NCBI GenBank assembly: GCA_023415205.1
Contig: JAEZLR010000001.1
Location: forward strand, 87,939 to 151,938
From: Bacillota bacterium
GTDB taxonomy: Bacteria; Bacillota; Clostridia; DSM-8532
Length of the DNA: 64,000 nt
Direction: 5' to 3'
Position 1 is the stretch's first letter. Every line of letters begins with the position of its first letter. The position numbers and the translations under genes were made by a program. Shown piece after piece: positions 54,713 to 63,700 of this stretch. The notes beneath the pieces were generated by a model. The model was not told where the DNA came from. It saw nothing but the letters and a program-made list of their open reading frames with translations, and made no database searches.

Positions 54713-54760
54713 AAAAGGTCCCCCGGTCTTCATGCAAGGCATGAGTCCGGGAGACCTTTT
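54713..54760 (-). terminator. Rho-independent terminator after spoIIQ
   Basis: A long inverted repeat (AAAAGGTC...CCGG with CCGG...GACCTTTT, loop around GCAAGGCAT) lies 19 bases past the spoIIQ stop. The T tail is short but present on the minus strand. Confidence 0.8.
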
Positions 54761-54778
54761 AAAGCACATGGAAACCTT

Positions 54779-55723
54779 TTATTCCTTGGGGGACTCCCCT
54801 GTGGCTTTCCCAAGATCCATATAGGCCACGGGATCAACCAGCTTGTTTTCCTTGTATAGCTCAAAGTGCAGGTGTGTGGGCTCAGCACTTTCAAAGATGG
54901 CGGTGGCACCTACTGCCCCAATAGGATCACCCAGCTTCACTTCCTGGCCGACCTGCAGGGTCTGGTCGCTGGCCAGGTTTGCATACAGCGACTTGTAGCC
55001 ATTATTATGATCAATCACAATTGTAAATCCATAACGGGGATCATTCTTGATCTCTGAAATTTTGCCGTTACCGATGGCTCGTACCACTTCGCCCCTAGGA
55101 GCCGAAATATCCACACCGCTATGGGTACGCCATTCATTGAAGGTTGGTGAGAAGACGAGCTTGTCCATGGAGTATTCAGCCTGGATGCCTCCCGAGAGGG
55201 GCGACTGGAACGCCGGCCTGACAACTGCAAGCACCACATCCGCAGTGGCTTCATTATCCCCTATGGCAGCCTCATTTCCCGACGCGCTCTGAGCAGCTTC
55301 TCCGTCATTTGCCGCCGTGGTTTCATCATTGTTGCTGCTTTGGACACTGCCGGGCTTATTCCCCGCGTCAGCTACGGTTGGATCATCGGTACCCGACGCC
55401 TGTTCACCGTCATTCAGGCCAACGGGGCCTTCATCGGCATAGGGAGCGCCATTGTCCACAATAGAGCTTTGGTCGGGTTGATCCTCAATCAAGTCCTTGG
55501 GGTCGACAAAGCCTAATGGCCCTTCATCATCAGCCCCATTATCCTGAGCCTGCTGCTGCGGATCGGGATCCGTAAGTATCTGATTGGTTGAGAAATATAC
55601 CGCGCCAGCAGCTAGAGCACACAGGCCCACAACGATGGCAATATAAAAACCGCTCTCCTTAAAAAACCCCTTAACCTTTTTCCCGAAAGTATTTTCATCT
55701 TTAAAACTACCCTTGTTGTTCAC
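54779..55723 (-). CDS. spoIIQ: SpoIIQ-like forespore membrane protein with M23/LytM domain
   Basis: This protein of 314 aa has one N-terminal membrane segment (about 25-45), a long linker rich in Asp, Gly, Asn and Ala, and a C-terminal M23 domain. Both zinc-binding motifs are intact: HSGVD and HLH. In B. subtilis SpoIIQ one ligand is lost, so this version may still cut peptidoglycan. It works with the mother-cell SpoIIIAH channel in engulfment. The start is GTG at 55723, with GGAGG 8 bases before it; a GTG 9 bases upstream overlaps the binding site. Confidence 0.88.
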   Translation of the reverse strand: MNNKGSFKDENTFGKKVKGFFKESGFYIAIVVGLCALAAGAVYFSTNQILTDPDPQQQAQDNGADDEGPLGFVDPKDLIEDQPDQSSIVDNGAPYADEGPVGLNDGEQASGTDDPTVADAGNKPGSVQSSNNDETTAANDGEAAQSASGNEAAIGDNEATADVVLAVVRPAFQSPLSGGIQAEYSMDKLVFSPTFNEWRTHSGVDISAPRGEVVRAIGNGKISEIKNDPRYGFTIVIDHNNGYKSLYANLASDQTLQVGQEVKLGDPIGAVGATAIFESAEPTHLHFELYKENKLVDPVAYMDLGKATGESPKE

Positions 55724-55772
55724 AAAATCCACCTCCGTTTTGTATTATTGCCAACGGAAGGTGAATTATACT

Positions 55773-56771
55773 TTATTGCGCTAAATCTTCCACTTGAACG
55801 CCTGTGTAATAGTATTCCAAAATTTTTATGTAATCCATGCCTTTCTTGCTCAGGGCATCTGCGCCGCATTGGCTCATTCCAACCCCATGACCATAGCCCT
55901 TTGTGACAATTTTAACGGTGCTTTTATCGGGGCAGGAGATGTCCATATGGGTTGATCTTAAGGATAGAAGCTCTCGCAATTCCACCCCTGACAGGGTTAC
56001 CGATCCGATCCGAATGGCGGTGACCCTGCCGCTTGGGCTATAGGATAAAATCTCTATTTCCTTTTGAGGGTCAGCTCCCAGCTTGGCATCAGGATACTGA
56101 CTCTTCACTTTTTTTACGAAGTCGGCCCATGCAAAGATATTTTCCTTCTCATATTGGTCATATTGGCCTTCATAAGGGCTGTATACGCTTTTCAGGTAGG
56201 GAACCTCCCCCGAAACCGACCAAACCTCCTGAATATCCTCTGTTGCTCCACCGCTGTTGGAATGGTACAGGGGGTTGATGATAACGCCGTCATAGGTCAT
56301 GATCTTGTTCCTGGTCTCAGCCACCGCCTCTGCTATTTTGTTCCACCCTTTTTCGCCCCCATAGCTTTTGAGGTATTGCTCCTTGGACACCCAGGCCTGG
56401 CAATGGCCGGACTCAGTACAGACATGGGCTCCAAAATGATTGGAGGCTGAGCCGTAGAGACCCTTCATCCGGCTGACAGCGAAGGTTCTGGCCGCTACGG
56501 CCTGAGCCTTCAAGGCTTCCTCATTAAAGCTTGACGGCATTTCGGCGGCAACCACTCCCAGAACATAGTCCTCCAGATCAACCTCATCCACAAGGGCTGC
56601 CTCGGGGTTATACACCGTAATCCGCACACCTTTGTCCACTTTTACCGGGTCGTTAACAGGCTCCTGCTCCTTTGCCACCGTATTTTCGGGCGGAACAAGC
56701 ATTAGAAGGAAAATCAGAGGCAGCAGCAGAAGGAGCACATCTCCTATTTTGATGCGCCTTATCCGCTTCAT
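55773..56771 (-). CDS. spoIID: Stage II sporulation protein D, peptidoglycan hydrolase
   Basis: This protein of 332 aa has an N-terminal membrane segment (VLLLLLPLIFLLMLV) and a SpoIID domain with MPSSFNEEALKAQAVAARTFA and the closing GYGHGVGMSQCGADALS. It is the glycan-cleaving enzyme of the engulfment machine. The ATG at 56771 follows GGAGGAG by 10 bases and gives a length close to B. subtilis SpoIID; a more upstream ATG at 56882 has no binding site. Confidence 0.93.
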   Translation of the reverse strand: MKRIRRIKIGDVLLLLLPLIFLLMLVPPENTVAKEQEPVNDPVKVDKGVRITVYNPEAALVDEVDLEDYVLGVVAAEMPSSFNEEALKAQAVAARTFAVSRMKGLYGSASNHFGAHVCTESGHCQAWVSKEQYLKSYGGEKGWNKIAEAVAETRNKIMTYDGVIINPLYHSNSGGATEDIQEVWSVSGEVPYLKSVYSPYEGQYDQYEKENIFAWADFVKKVKSQYPDAKLGADPQKEIEILSYSPSGRVTAIRIGSVTLSGVELRELLSLRSTHMDISCPDKSTVKIVTKGYGHGVGMSQCGADALSKKGMDYIKILEYYYTGVQVEDLAQ

Positions 56772-56890
56772 CGAGCGAATACTCCTCCGGTTGGTCTGCC
56801 GATTTAATTCAATCAGTCGATTAAGACCATAGCTTCGTCTTTCCATGGTTAAGTTTATGACCCTGCCCTTAATTCCATTCAAAAAGGTTG

Positions 56891-56920
56891 TTGTCTTAAA
56901 CTTTATACAGGCTATATAAT
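56891..56920 (+). promoter_or_regulatory. Promoter of tadA
   Basis: TTGTCT (56891-56896) and TATAAT (56915-56920) are 18 bases apart on the plus strand, 30 bases before the tadA start codon. Confidence 0.65.
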
Positions 56921-56950
56921 AGGCTTATTAAAGGAGAGGATTACAGCAAC

Positions 56951-57394
56951 ATGACCAATCCCATGATGGAGGAAGCGCTTAAAGAGGCTTGGGAAGCTTT
57001 TGACCAAGGCGAGGTTCCCGTAGGTGCCGTCATCGTTTATGAGGGCGCCATCATAGCCCGGACTCATAATCTGAGAGAGTCCCTTCAGTCTGCCACCGCT
57101 CATGCGGAGCTTCTGGCCATAGAGCAGGCCTGCACCCGGCTGGAAACCTGGCGTTTGGAGGATTGTGACCTGTATGTCACATTGGAGCCCTGCCCCATGT
57201 GTGCCGGAGCCATTATCAATTCCCGTATTCGAAATGTCTATTTTGGAGCCTATGATGCCAAGGGCGGGGCCTGCGGCTCCGTAGCTGATCTTTTCCGACA
57301 GGGGCTTTTTAATCATACCCCCACGGTCTATGCCGGTATTATGGAGGAAGCCTGTGAAGAGCCTCTGACTCGTTTCTTTAAAAAGTTGCGATAG
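56951..57394 (+). CDS. tadA: tRNA-specific adenosine deaminase TadA
   Basis: This 147-aa enzyme has the cytidine-deaminase zinc motifs HAE (51-53) and PCPMC (80-84). It changes adenosine-34 of tRNA-Arg(ACG) to inosine. It is divergent from spoIID. GGAGAGGA serves as the ribosome binding site. The usual neighbour, tRNA-Ser, follows about 65 bases later. Confidence 0.95.
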   Translation: MTNPMMEEALKEAWEAFDQGEVPVGAVIVYEGAIIARTHNLRESLQSATAHAELLAIEQACTRLETWRLEDCDLYVTLEPCPMCAGAIINSRIRNVYFGAYDAKGGACGSVADLFRQGLFNHTPTVYAGIMEEACEEPLTRFFKKLR

Positions 57395-57403
57395 ACCTTC
57401 CTG

Positions 57404-57432
57404 TTGATAAAAATGCCGGAATGCTTTATAAT
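57404..57432 (+). promoter_or_regulatory. Promoter of the tRNA-Ser gene
   Basis: TTGATA (57404-57409) and TATAAT (57427-57432) are exactly 17 bases apart, 28 bases before the tRNA. Both boxes have the same sequences as the tRNA-Arg promoter. Confidence 0.85.
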
Positions 57433-57460
57433 AGGAAGGCGTTGATGCTAGACCCTATAC

Positions 57461-57550
57461 GGAAGAGTGGTTGAGTGGTCTAAGGCACCGCACTCGAAAT
57501 GCGGAGGCGCGGGAACGCGTCCGTGGGTTCAAATCCCACCTCTTCCGCCA
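57461..57550 (+). tRNA. tRNA-Ser (anticodon CGA)
   Basis: A class II tRNA of 90 bases: acceptor GGAAGAG with CTCTTCC, anticodon loop CTCGAAA on a CCGCA/TGCGG stem, a long variable arm (GGCGCGGGAACGCGTC), T loop TTCAAAT, discriminator G and encoded CCA. The anticodon CGA reads TCG. Confidence 0.95.
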
Positions 57551-57555
57551 CTTTT

Positions 57556-57602
57556 AAAGCATCAGGGCTTAAGCTGTACAGCTTAAGCCCTGATGCTTTT
57601 TA
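57556..57602 (+). terminator. Strong terminator after tRNA-Ser
   Basis: A perfect 20-bp stem (AAGCATCAGGG... with its complement) with a 4-base loop and a run of T follows the tRNA. It marks the end of the core gene block. Confidence 0.85.
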
Positions 57603-57720
57603 TAATTTTCATGGCGGTGGTTTTGTGGAGGAAATAAAGAACAGGAGCAAAGCTTTATAATATTAGCGTGACCAAAATGCTGGTCAGCGGTATAATAAAT
57701 CAGCTTAAATCACCCCTGTT

Positions 57721-59013
57721 CTATCTGATATAATACCGGACAGATCTCGCCATGCCCGATTTTTTGATCTTCCTTTCCTCAAGTAACTCGTTTATTAGCT
57801 TGAGTGCAAGTTGTTTGGTAATAGATAAACTTGACTCTATATCCTTACGAGAAAGGACTCCTTTTTCAGTAATAAGCCTCAATATTTCCTGCTTCTGTTC
57901 CTCTTCTGAAAGAACGCCCCTATGAGCTGTAAGTTTCGGAAGCGTGATAAGGAAGGAGGCTGGGGCAGGTTGTATTTCAGGTTTGCGCAATGTTTCCAAA
58001 TAACTTTCGAAGATTTTTTTAATGCCTGTACCGTAGCTTTCTATTAACTCCAAACGGTAAAAAACATCAGCGATAATGGGGTTGCGAGGCTGAGATACAC
58101 CATTCATAATGTCAATCACGGTTATCCCTTTAACAAGCCCCCCTATGGACACAAACTCCATGCGATCCTCGTACACGTTAATGATGATGCTTCCCGAATA
58201 ATCATAGTCTCTATGAATAACAGCATTAAGCAAAGCTTCACGGATTGCCTCTGGAGGATAGTCCGGATGATCAATCCTTTTAAGACCGTCAAAAGTGGAG
58301 TTTTGATTGTTGCTCAAGTTCACATATTCATAAGCCTCGTCCATTTGTTTAAGGATGGAGCCGAAAAATTCTTTTCGGGCTTTAAACTTGGTTTTTCCTG
58401 CTCCTTCGTAGACGGCGCATTTGATGCTATGCTCACATTGGTCGGACAGAAGCAGCGCCGCATTGGTATAATATCCATCGGCGTCTATCAGCTTGAGCGT
58501 GCGGCGATTCTGCTGTGTAAAAGGAAGCTCCGCGTCCGCAAAATATTTTTCCGTATAAGAAAAGGTCAAATCCTGATTTAGACAGCGTGATTTATCAAAA
58601 GCCATACCATCACTTTCACGCAGCATTTGACGGATTGCTTCATCAGTTGCAGGCACGGATGACACCCCATGCCGGACAAAGACGCCGCTGGGTTTCAGCC
58701 CTTTCTCCGTAAGATGGTAAGGCCGCTTCACCCCGCGTAGAACGGTAATACGGATAATCTTTGCACCGTCTTCGTCCATTGCTTCGATGGAGGTGTACGC
58801 CGTTAAATCCGGCTTAATCCCATCTCGAATTATGTTACCAATCTGAGCCATCACTTCATCCGGATTCGATACGCCAACCGCCTGACCGTTATCATCAATG
58901 CCTATATAAATTGTTCCGCCATCGGTATTAGCCAAGGCGACAACTTCTTTTTTGAAATCGGCATTTACTTCGCTTTTAAGCTCAACCGTTGCGCTCTCCT
59001 CATATTTTATCAC
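57721..59013 (-). CDS. AlbA_2/Schlafen-type putative DNA-binding regulator
   Basis: This protein of 430 aa has an N-terminal AlbA_2 (Schlafen AAA_4) domain with VELKSEV and NTDGGTIYIGIDD. A middle ATPase-like HATPase_c_4 region follows, with EALLNAVIHRDYD and GLVKGIT. The C-terminal winged-helix segment contains LSRKDIESSLSITKQLALKLI. Such proteins are common in accessory regions; roles in regulation or defence are suggested but unproven. The start is GTG at 59013, with GGAGG 5 bases before it. Its promoter carries an inverted repeat over the -10 box, consistent with autoregulation. The spacer 57603-57720 shows only a short dyad (57669-57686). Confidence 0.8.
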   Translation of the reverse strand: MIKYEESATVELKSEVNADFKKEVVALANTDGGTIYIGIDDNGQAVGVSNPDEVMAQIGNIIRDGIKPDLTAYTSIEAMDEDGAKIIRITVLRGVKRPYHLTEKGLKPSGVFVRHGVSSVPATDEAIRQMLRESDGMAFDKSRCLNQDLTFSYTEKYFADAELPFTQQNRRTLKLIDADGYYTNAALLLSDQCEHSIKCAVYEGAGKTKFKARKEFFGSILKQMDEAYEYVNLSNNQNSTFDGLKRIDHPDYPPEAIREALLNAVIHRDYDYSGSIIINVYEDRMEFVSIGGLVKGITVIDIMNGVSQPRNPIIADVFYRLELIESYGTGIKKIFESYLETLRKPEIQPAPASFLITLPKLTAHRGVLSEEEQKQEILRLITEKGVLSRKDIESSLSITKQLALKLINELLEERKIKKSGMARSVRYYIR

Positions 59014-59041
59014 AAAAACCTCCAAAATCGTTATACATCGT

Positions 59042-59068
59042 TACAATCGTAATTATATAACGATTGTA
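59042..59068. promoter_or_regulatory. Inverted-repeat operator over the -10 box of the AlbA_2 gene
   Basis: TACAATCGT (59042-59050) and ACGATTGTA (59060-59068) are perfect 9-base arms separated by 9 bases. The -10 hexamer lies in the spacer, so a bound protein would block RNA polymerase. Confidence 0.7.
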
Positions 59069-59080
59069 TGACAATTACAA
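59052..59080 (-). promoter_or_regulatory. Promoter of the AlbA_2 gene
   Basis: On the minus strand TTGTAA (59075-59080) and TATAAT (59052-59057) are separated by 17 bases, about 40 bases before the GTG start. Confidence 0.7.
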
Positions 59081-59146
59081 TATAGAATGATGTTTTATCA
59101 AGGGTTTTAGCAATTTTATATCGTCAAATATCGACGATGAACAAGC

Positions 59147-59180
59147 AATATCGTTTTAATCGTTATGACAATACGATATT
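59147..59180. repeat. Second inverted repeat and clustered ATCGT/ACGAT motifs
   Basis: AATATCGT (59147-59154) and ACGATATT (59173-59180) form an 8-base dyad with an 18-base spacer. Between 59025 and 59190 the pentamer ATCGT or its complement occurs about ten times, in a stretch with no gene. It resembles an operator array. Confidence 0.5.
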
Positions 59181-59199
59181 TATGACGATTCGCCTAAAA

Positions 59200-60609
59200 C
59201 TATGCACTGTAATAGAGGTAAACCACAATATGGGCACGGGGTGCTTCCCCATTTGGAGCAAAGTCGGTCTTTGCAGCGGCAAAGAAGCCGTGGGTGTCCG
59301 CCCAGGCCACCGCGTCGGTGTAATAGTATTCACCAAGCCCTGAGGCCAGCTCACTGTGCCCCGCTGCGTTAGGACGGTTTTTGGTTCGCCATAGAAAGGT
59401 AATGATCTGTGCCTCACTACAAGGGTCATGGGGACTGAAGGCTGTGTCCGAGGTGCCGGAGGTGATGCCCCTCTCCACCGCCCAGAGAACGGGTTGATAG
59501 AAAAAGTCAGTCTCAGCCACGTCGGAGAAGGGATTCTTTGCAATCCGCGGTTCCGGGCAGCCCGCAGCCCGCCAGAGGAAGGTGACCGTTTGAGCACGGG
59601 TACAGATCATATCAGGAGAAAAGGTGGTTGAGGAAGTGCCGCCGGTGATGCCGTTTTTCAGCGCCCACTCCACTGCATCCCGATAGTAGGCATCCTGCCC
59701 CACATCACCAAAGGGAAGCGGCTTTCCGCGTTCCACCTGCAGTTGCGCCATTGCCGCAGGCAAGTCCACAATTCCCCAGCCTGATTCCTCATCATAGCCT
59801 TCAGAGCAAATATCTCTGGCAGTATTGCATAAAAGCTGCCGTAGCTGGTAGGGGGTCAGGGTGGGGTCGGCAGTGAGCAGGGACGCCGCTACCCCGGTGA
59901 CCCAGGCTGTGGAAAAGCTGGTTCCGTTGACGGTCACGGCCTCCCCTTTAGGGTTAGCGGTTGCCAGCTTTATACCGGGCGCCAGCACATCCACGCCCCT
60001 GTGTGCGTTGGAAAAGAGCGCGGGGCCATCCTCGGCCCTATTGACGGTTCCGGCGCAAAGGACGGTAGGAAAAGCACCCGGATAATAGGCGGTGCCATCA
60101 CCATCGTTTCCGGCGCAGGAAACCACCAGCACCCCATGCTGCTCGGCATAAGCCACTGCATCCCGGAGAGCGGGGGTATCGACCCTGGCCCCAGAGCTAA
60201 TGTTAATAATGCGGCAGCCGTAAACGTCCACCGCGTCTCGGATAATCTTCGCCAGCATAACCAGATCCCCTTTGACAGCCGTATCATCCCCGGTTTTACT
60301 GTAATAGACCAGCGGCACCAGCACCGTCTCGGGGCAAAGGCCGGTAACGCCCGCTGCCTCGCTGCCCGCGATAATGGCGGAGACGGCGGTGCCGTGACCC
60401 ATGGTGTCCTCGGTGGAGGTGTTTGGCAGAATATAATTGCGCCCCACGTCCAGATTCTTTTCGGCAATGGCAATGGTGGAGATGCCGGTGTCAATAATAG
60501 CGATACGCACCGGTTCATTCTCCAGCCCATGGACAGGAATGGTGAGAAACGCTGTTAAAGGTAAAATAAGAAGAATAATAGAAATCATAAAAGAAAGATA
60601 CCGCTTCAA
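59200..60609 (-). CDS. Secreted subtilisin-like (S8) protease with C-terminal SLH domains
   Basis: This 469-aa protein has a signal peptide (to about residue 28) and a subtilase domain with the triad Asp40 (IIDTG), His72 (GHGTA) and Ser231 (NGTSFS), and the oxyanion asparagine at 168 (AGND). Two SLH motifs (about 300-469) with DVGQDAYYRDAVEWALKNGI and DVAETDFFYQPVLWA anchor it to the cell wall. The catalytic Asp comes about 12 residues after the signal peptide, so there is no propeptide. The start is TTG at 60609, with GAGGTG before it. By eye it is more GC-rich than its neighbours. It lies downstream of the repeat protein gene on the same strand. Confidence 0.88.
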   Translation of the reverse strand: MKRYLSFMISIILLILPLTAFLTIPVHGLENEPVRIAIIDTGISTIAIAEKNLDVGRNYILPNTSTEDTMGHGTAVSAIIAGSEAAGVTGLCPETVLVPLVYYSKTGDDTAVKGDLVMLAKIIRDAVDVYGCRIINISSGARVDTPALRDAVAYAEQHGVLVVSCAGNDGDGTAYYPGAFPTVLCAGTVNRAEDGPALFSNAHRGVDVLAPGIKLATANPKGEAVTVNGTSFSTAWVTGVAASLLTADPTLTPYQLRQLLCNTARDICSEGYDEESGWGIVDLPAAMAQLQVERGKPLPFGDVGQDAYYRDAVEWALKNGITGGTSSTTFSPDMICTRAQTVTFLWRAAGCPEPRIAKNPFSDVAETDFFYQPVLWAVERGITSGTSDTAFSPHDPCSEAQIITFLWRTKNRPNAAGHSELASGLGEYYYTDAVAWADTHGFFAAAKTDFAPNGEAPRAHIVVYLYYSA

Positions 60610-60694
60610 TTTGTCACCTCACTTAATCATGGTGCCTTCTTATCGGAATGCACTACAAGGCTCGCCCCATAAATAAGAACCCCACACCATAAGG

Positions 60695-60727
60695 AAGCGC
60701 GGCGGCGGATAGGCCGCCGCCGCGCTT
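60695..60727 (-). terminator. GC-rich hairpin after the repeat protein gene
   Basis: A 14-bp perfect stem (60695-60708 with 60714-60727) with a 5-base loop lies 31 bases past the stop of the repeat protein. There is no long T tail, so it may reduce rather than stop readthrough to the protease gene. Confidence 0.6.
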
Positions 60728-60757
60728 GTGGATTCAGGTTAATCCAGCATCCGTTAA

Positions 60758-63700
60758 TTACTCAAACCTTAGGTACTTGTAGTTCTTTATATCGGTTTCG
60801 ACATAATCAACGGTTGTCGTTCCATCGTAGTCAGTGCATGCCGTGACATTAATACCTTCCGCCACCTGAGGTGCCACATTTATAGCACTGCTACCGCTCT
60901 TGATAACCGAAGGACCACCAGTAATACTGACTGCTAAGTAGTTTGTTTCGCGGATATAAATCGCATTGCCAGTACCCTTATTATCTATTGTTCCGCCTCT
61001 AATTTCAAGGATGGTTATAGGGGTATCGCTAGCCCTAGAGAATTCAATGATACCACCGTTATTGTATGTACTGGTGAGCAGTGCCGTACCACTTATGGTG
61101 ACTTTGCCTCCACTACTATAAATCACCCTGCCCGTATCGGTATTACGCACTATACCACCTGAAATGTCCAAGCTTCCGGTTTTAGTTTGAATCACATTCG
61201 ATTTGCCCAGAACCTGACCACCGGTGATGGTGATGCTGCCGGAGCCATCATTTGCAATTGTTGCAGAACTTGTAGCAGACTGTGCTGCAAAATTCTCAAA
61301 GGTTCCTCCGTCAACAACAAGATTACCGCTATTCAGAGCGATGACATTCCCCCAATCAGCTTCATTGATGATCCTTCCTCCCCCGTTGATACTGTTGTCG
61401 GTGATAGTCAGCGTGCCGCTGCCTTTATGACTAATGAAACCAGAGGTAGAACCATCTATATAGCCGTCCAGTGAATAATCGTTTAGGTCAAGGGTGAAGC
61501 TCTTGGTCGTACCATCGGGAATGTTTATAAAGCCTAAGAGGATGATGTTATCCATAAGCTTGATGGTCTGGCCATCCGCAACCTCATCAAATGCTTCTTG
61601 CAGGGTGGCGTACTCTGTGCCTGTAGCTTCGATTATAGCAACATTGGTGTTACCCGGACCCTGCTCAAACTTAAGGTACTTGTAAGTCTGGATATCCGCT
61701 TTAACGTATGGAGCTTCTGGCACTCCGCTAACATCGGTGCTTGCCGTGATCTGCACCTTCTGATAGTAAGTCAAGTCCGGCGCTTTGTTTATGGCCATGC
61801 CTCCTCCCTTGATGACAACGGACGAGCCCCTTGGGATTGTGGTTCTCCCTATTCCAGTGTAATAAATTGCATTGCCGTTCTCATGGGTATTTTCTATGGT
61901 GCCGCCGGTGATTCTCAACGTCTCAAGATTTCTAAGACCAGATGACATAACAATCATAATCGTACCGCGTTCGTTGGATGGATTGGCGCTGGTAACCACA
62001 GCCATTCCGCCGATGTAGATCCTACTGGCCTTGCTAAGAATTGCACTTCCACTAGCATTTGCCACTGTGGCATTATCGGTGATTTCCAGCGTAGAGTCGC
62101 TGTAATTCATAATAATCGTACTAGGGGCGTCTTCTAAGGATGCCTCACTAATGACTGTAGCTGTGCCACTTAGGGTAATTTTTCCGTACATTACATGGAA
62201 AATCGCGGTATCATTGGTGCTAGATACCGTGCCACCCGAAATATTTATGTCTCCTCTATCTCTGTTATAAATTGCTATGCCTTCTGAGCTCACTGTACCA
62301 TCGGAAATGCTTATGTCGCCTTGGCTAGTGTTGTCAATGGCAGTGCCTCCGGAAGCCTTTACGGTGCCTCCCGAAATGGTTATGTTACCAAAGCCATTGT
62401 TATAAATTGCATTACCGTTTTGGTGGGTATTTTCTATAGTACCCCCTTCGATGTTAAGGCCTGAATTAACGTTGATTGCCCAAGCAATAGTGCCGCGGGT
62501 TGGGTCTGGATCCGCACTGGTGATCTTGCCGCCACCTGCGGTATCGGTGATAGTTATGACACCGTTATGTGGTAAGCCTAATTTAGTGATGGCACAAAGC
62601 TCGCCACCATCCAGCGTTTTGCCGTTAAGGTCAAGGGTGAATGACCTACCGTGCCAGCTAGGGATTTCAATATTCTCATTGATGTCTCTCAGCATCTGAA
62701 CGGTCTCTCCCCCCTTAGCTGCTTCAATTCCCGCTTGCAGGGTAGGGTAAACCTCCGAACCGATTTGGACGGCGTGGGAGTTGTTCGTCCATTGTGCATA
62801 GAGGGTAACACTGCCGTTCAACTCGCTAGTCAGGTTTTTGACCGATGCTTTGTCTTGATAGGCGGTGCCGAAGCCATTCTCCTTAGTGTTCCAGCCATTG
62901 AAGGTATGACCGGTTCGAGTAAACACGTTGGGAGTCAGGGCCTGGGCCATATCATAGGTAAAGGCCTGGGGTTCCATAATAGTGCCGCCATCGTTGCCGT
63001 TGCCGTCGAACACCACCGTGTAAGAGTTGGCTATCCAGTGCGCATAGAGGGAATGATCCCCGGTGTTCTCCACTATGGTCGCTTCCGTCACCTTTGTGCC
63101 GCCGCTTGCTTCTGTATACCAACCGTCGAAGGTATATCCGCTGCGGCTCACTGTGGGCAGTTGGCCATAGGCTTCGCCATAGTTCACCAAAATTTTGTTG
63201 GCAGTGTAATCAAATGTAACAGTGGTGGCGTTTACCTTCCATTGTGCGTAAAGAATAACAATGCCATTCGGTGTGTCGGTCAGGTTCGAGACATCGGCCA
63301 TATCCGCATAAGATATGCCGCTGCCGTTTGACTTTGTGTTCCAGCCATTAAAGGTATAGAAATCTCTGGTAAACACATTGGCAGTCAAAGCCTTGGTTTC
63401 CCCATACACGAAGGTCTGATCTTCCATGGAGCCGCTGCCGAGGTTTGTACTGAACCTAACGGTGTAGGTGTTGGCTTTCCATTGTGCATAGAGGGTAATA
63501 ACGTCGTTCGCCGTGTAGGTCAGGTTTCTGACAGAAGCTCGGTTCGCATAACTTCTGCCGCTGCCGTCCGCCTTTGTGTTCCAGCCGTTAAAGGTATATC
63601 CGGGTCTGGTAAATGCGTTGGCGGTCAACTCCCCTGCCGCAGCATCATAGAGGAAGGTCTGAGCTTCCATTGTATTGCTGCCACCGTTAGCGTTGAAATC

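Noticed and set aside
57461..57602. Phage or integrative element attachment site at tRNA-Ser
   Set aside because: No repeat of the tRNA 3' end was seen up to 64000 and no integrase is present, so an attachment site cannot be claimed; the idea is kept only as a finding about the island.
59970..60530. A 186-codon frame overlapping the protease gene on the same strand
   Set aside because: It is a shifted reading of a GC-rich gene, full of Pro, Arg and Trp without domain features; the protease frame has the full catalytic triad.
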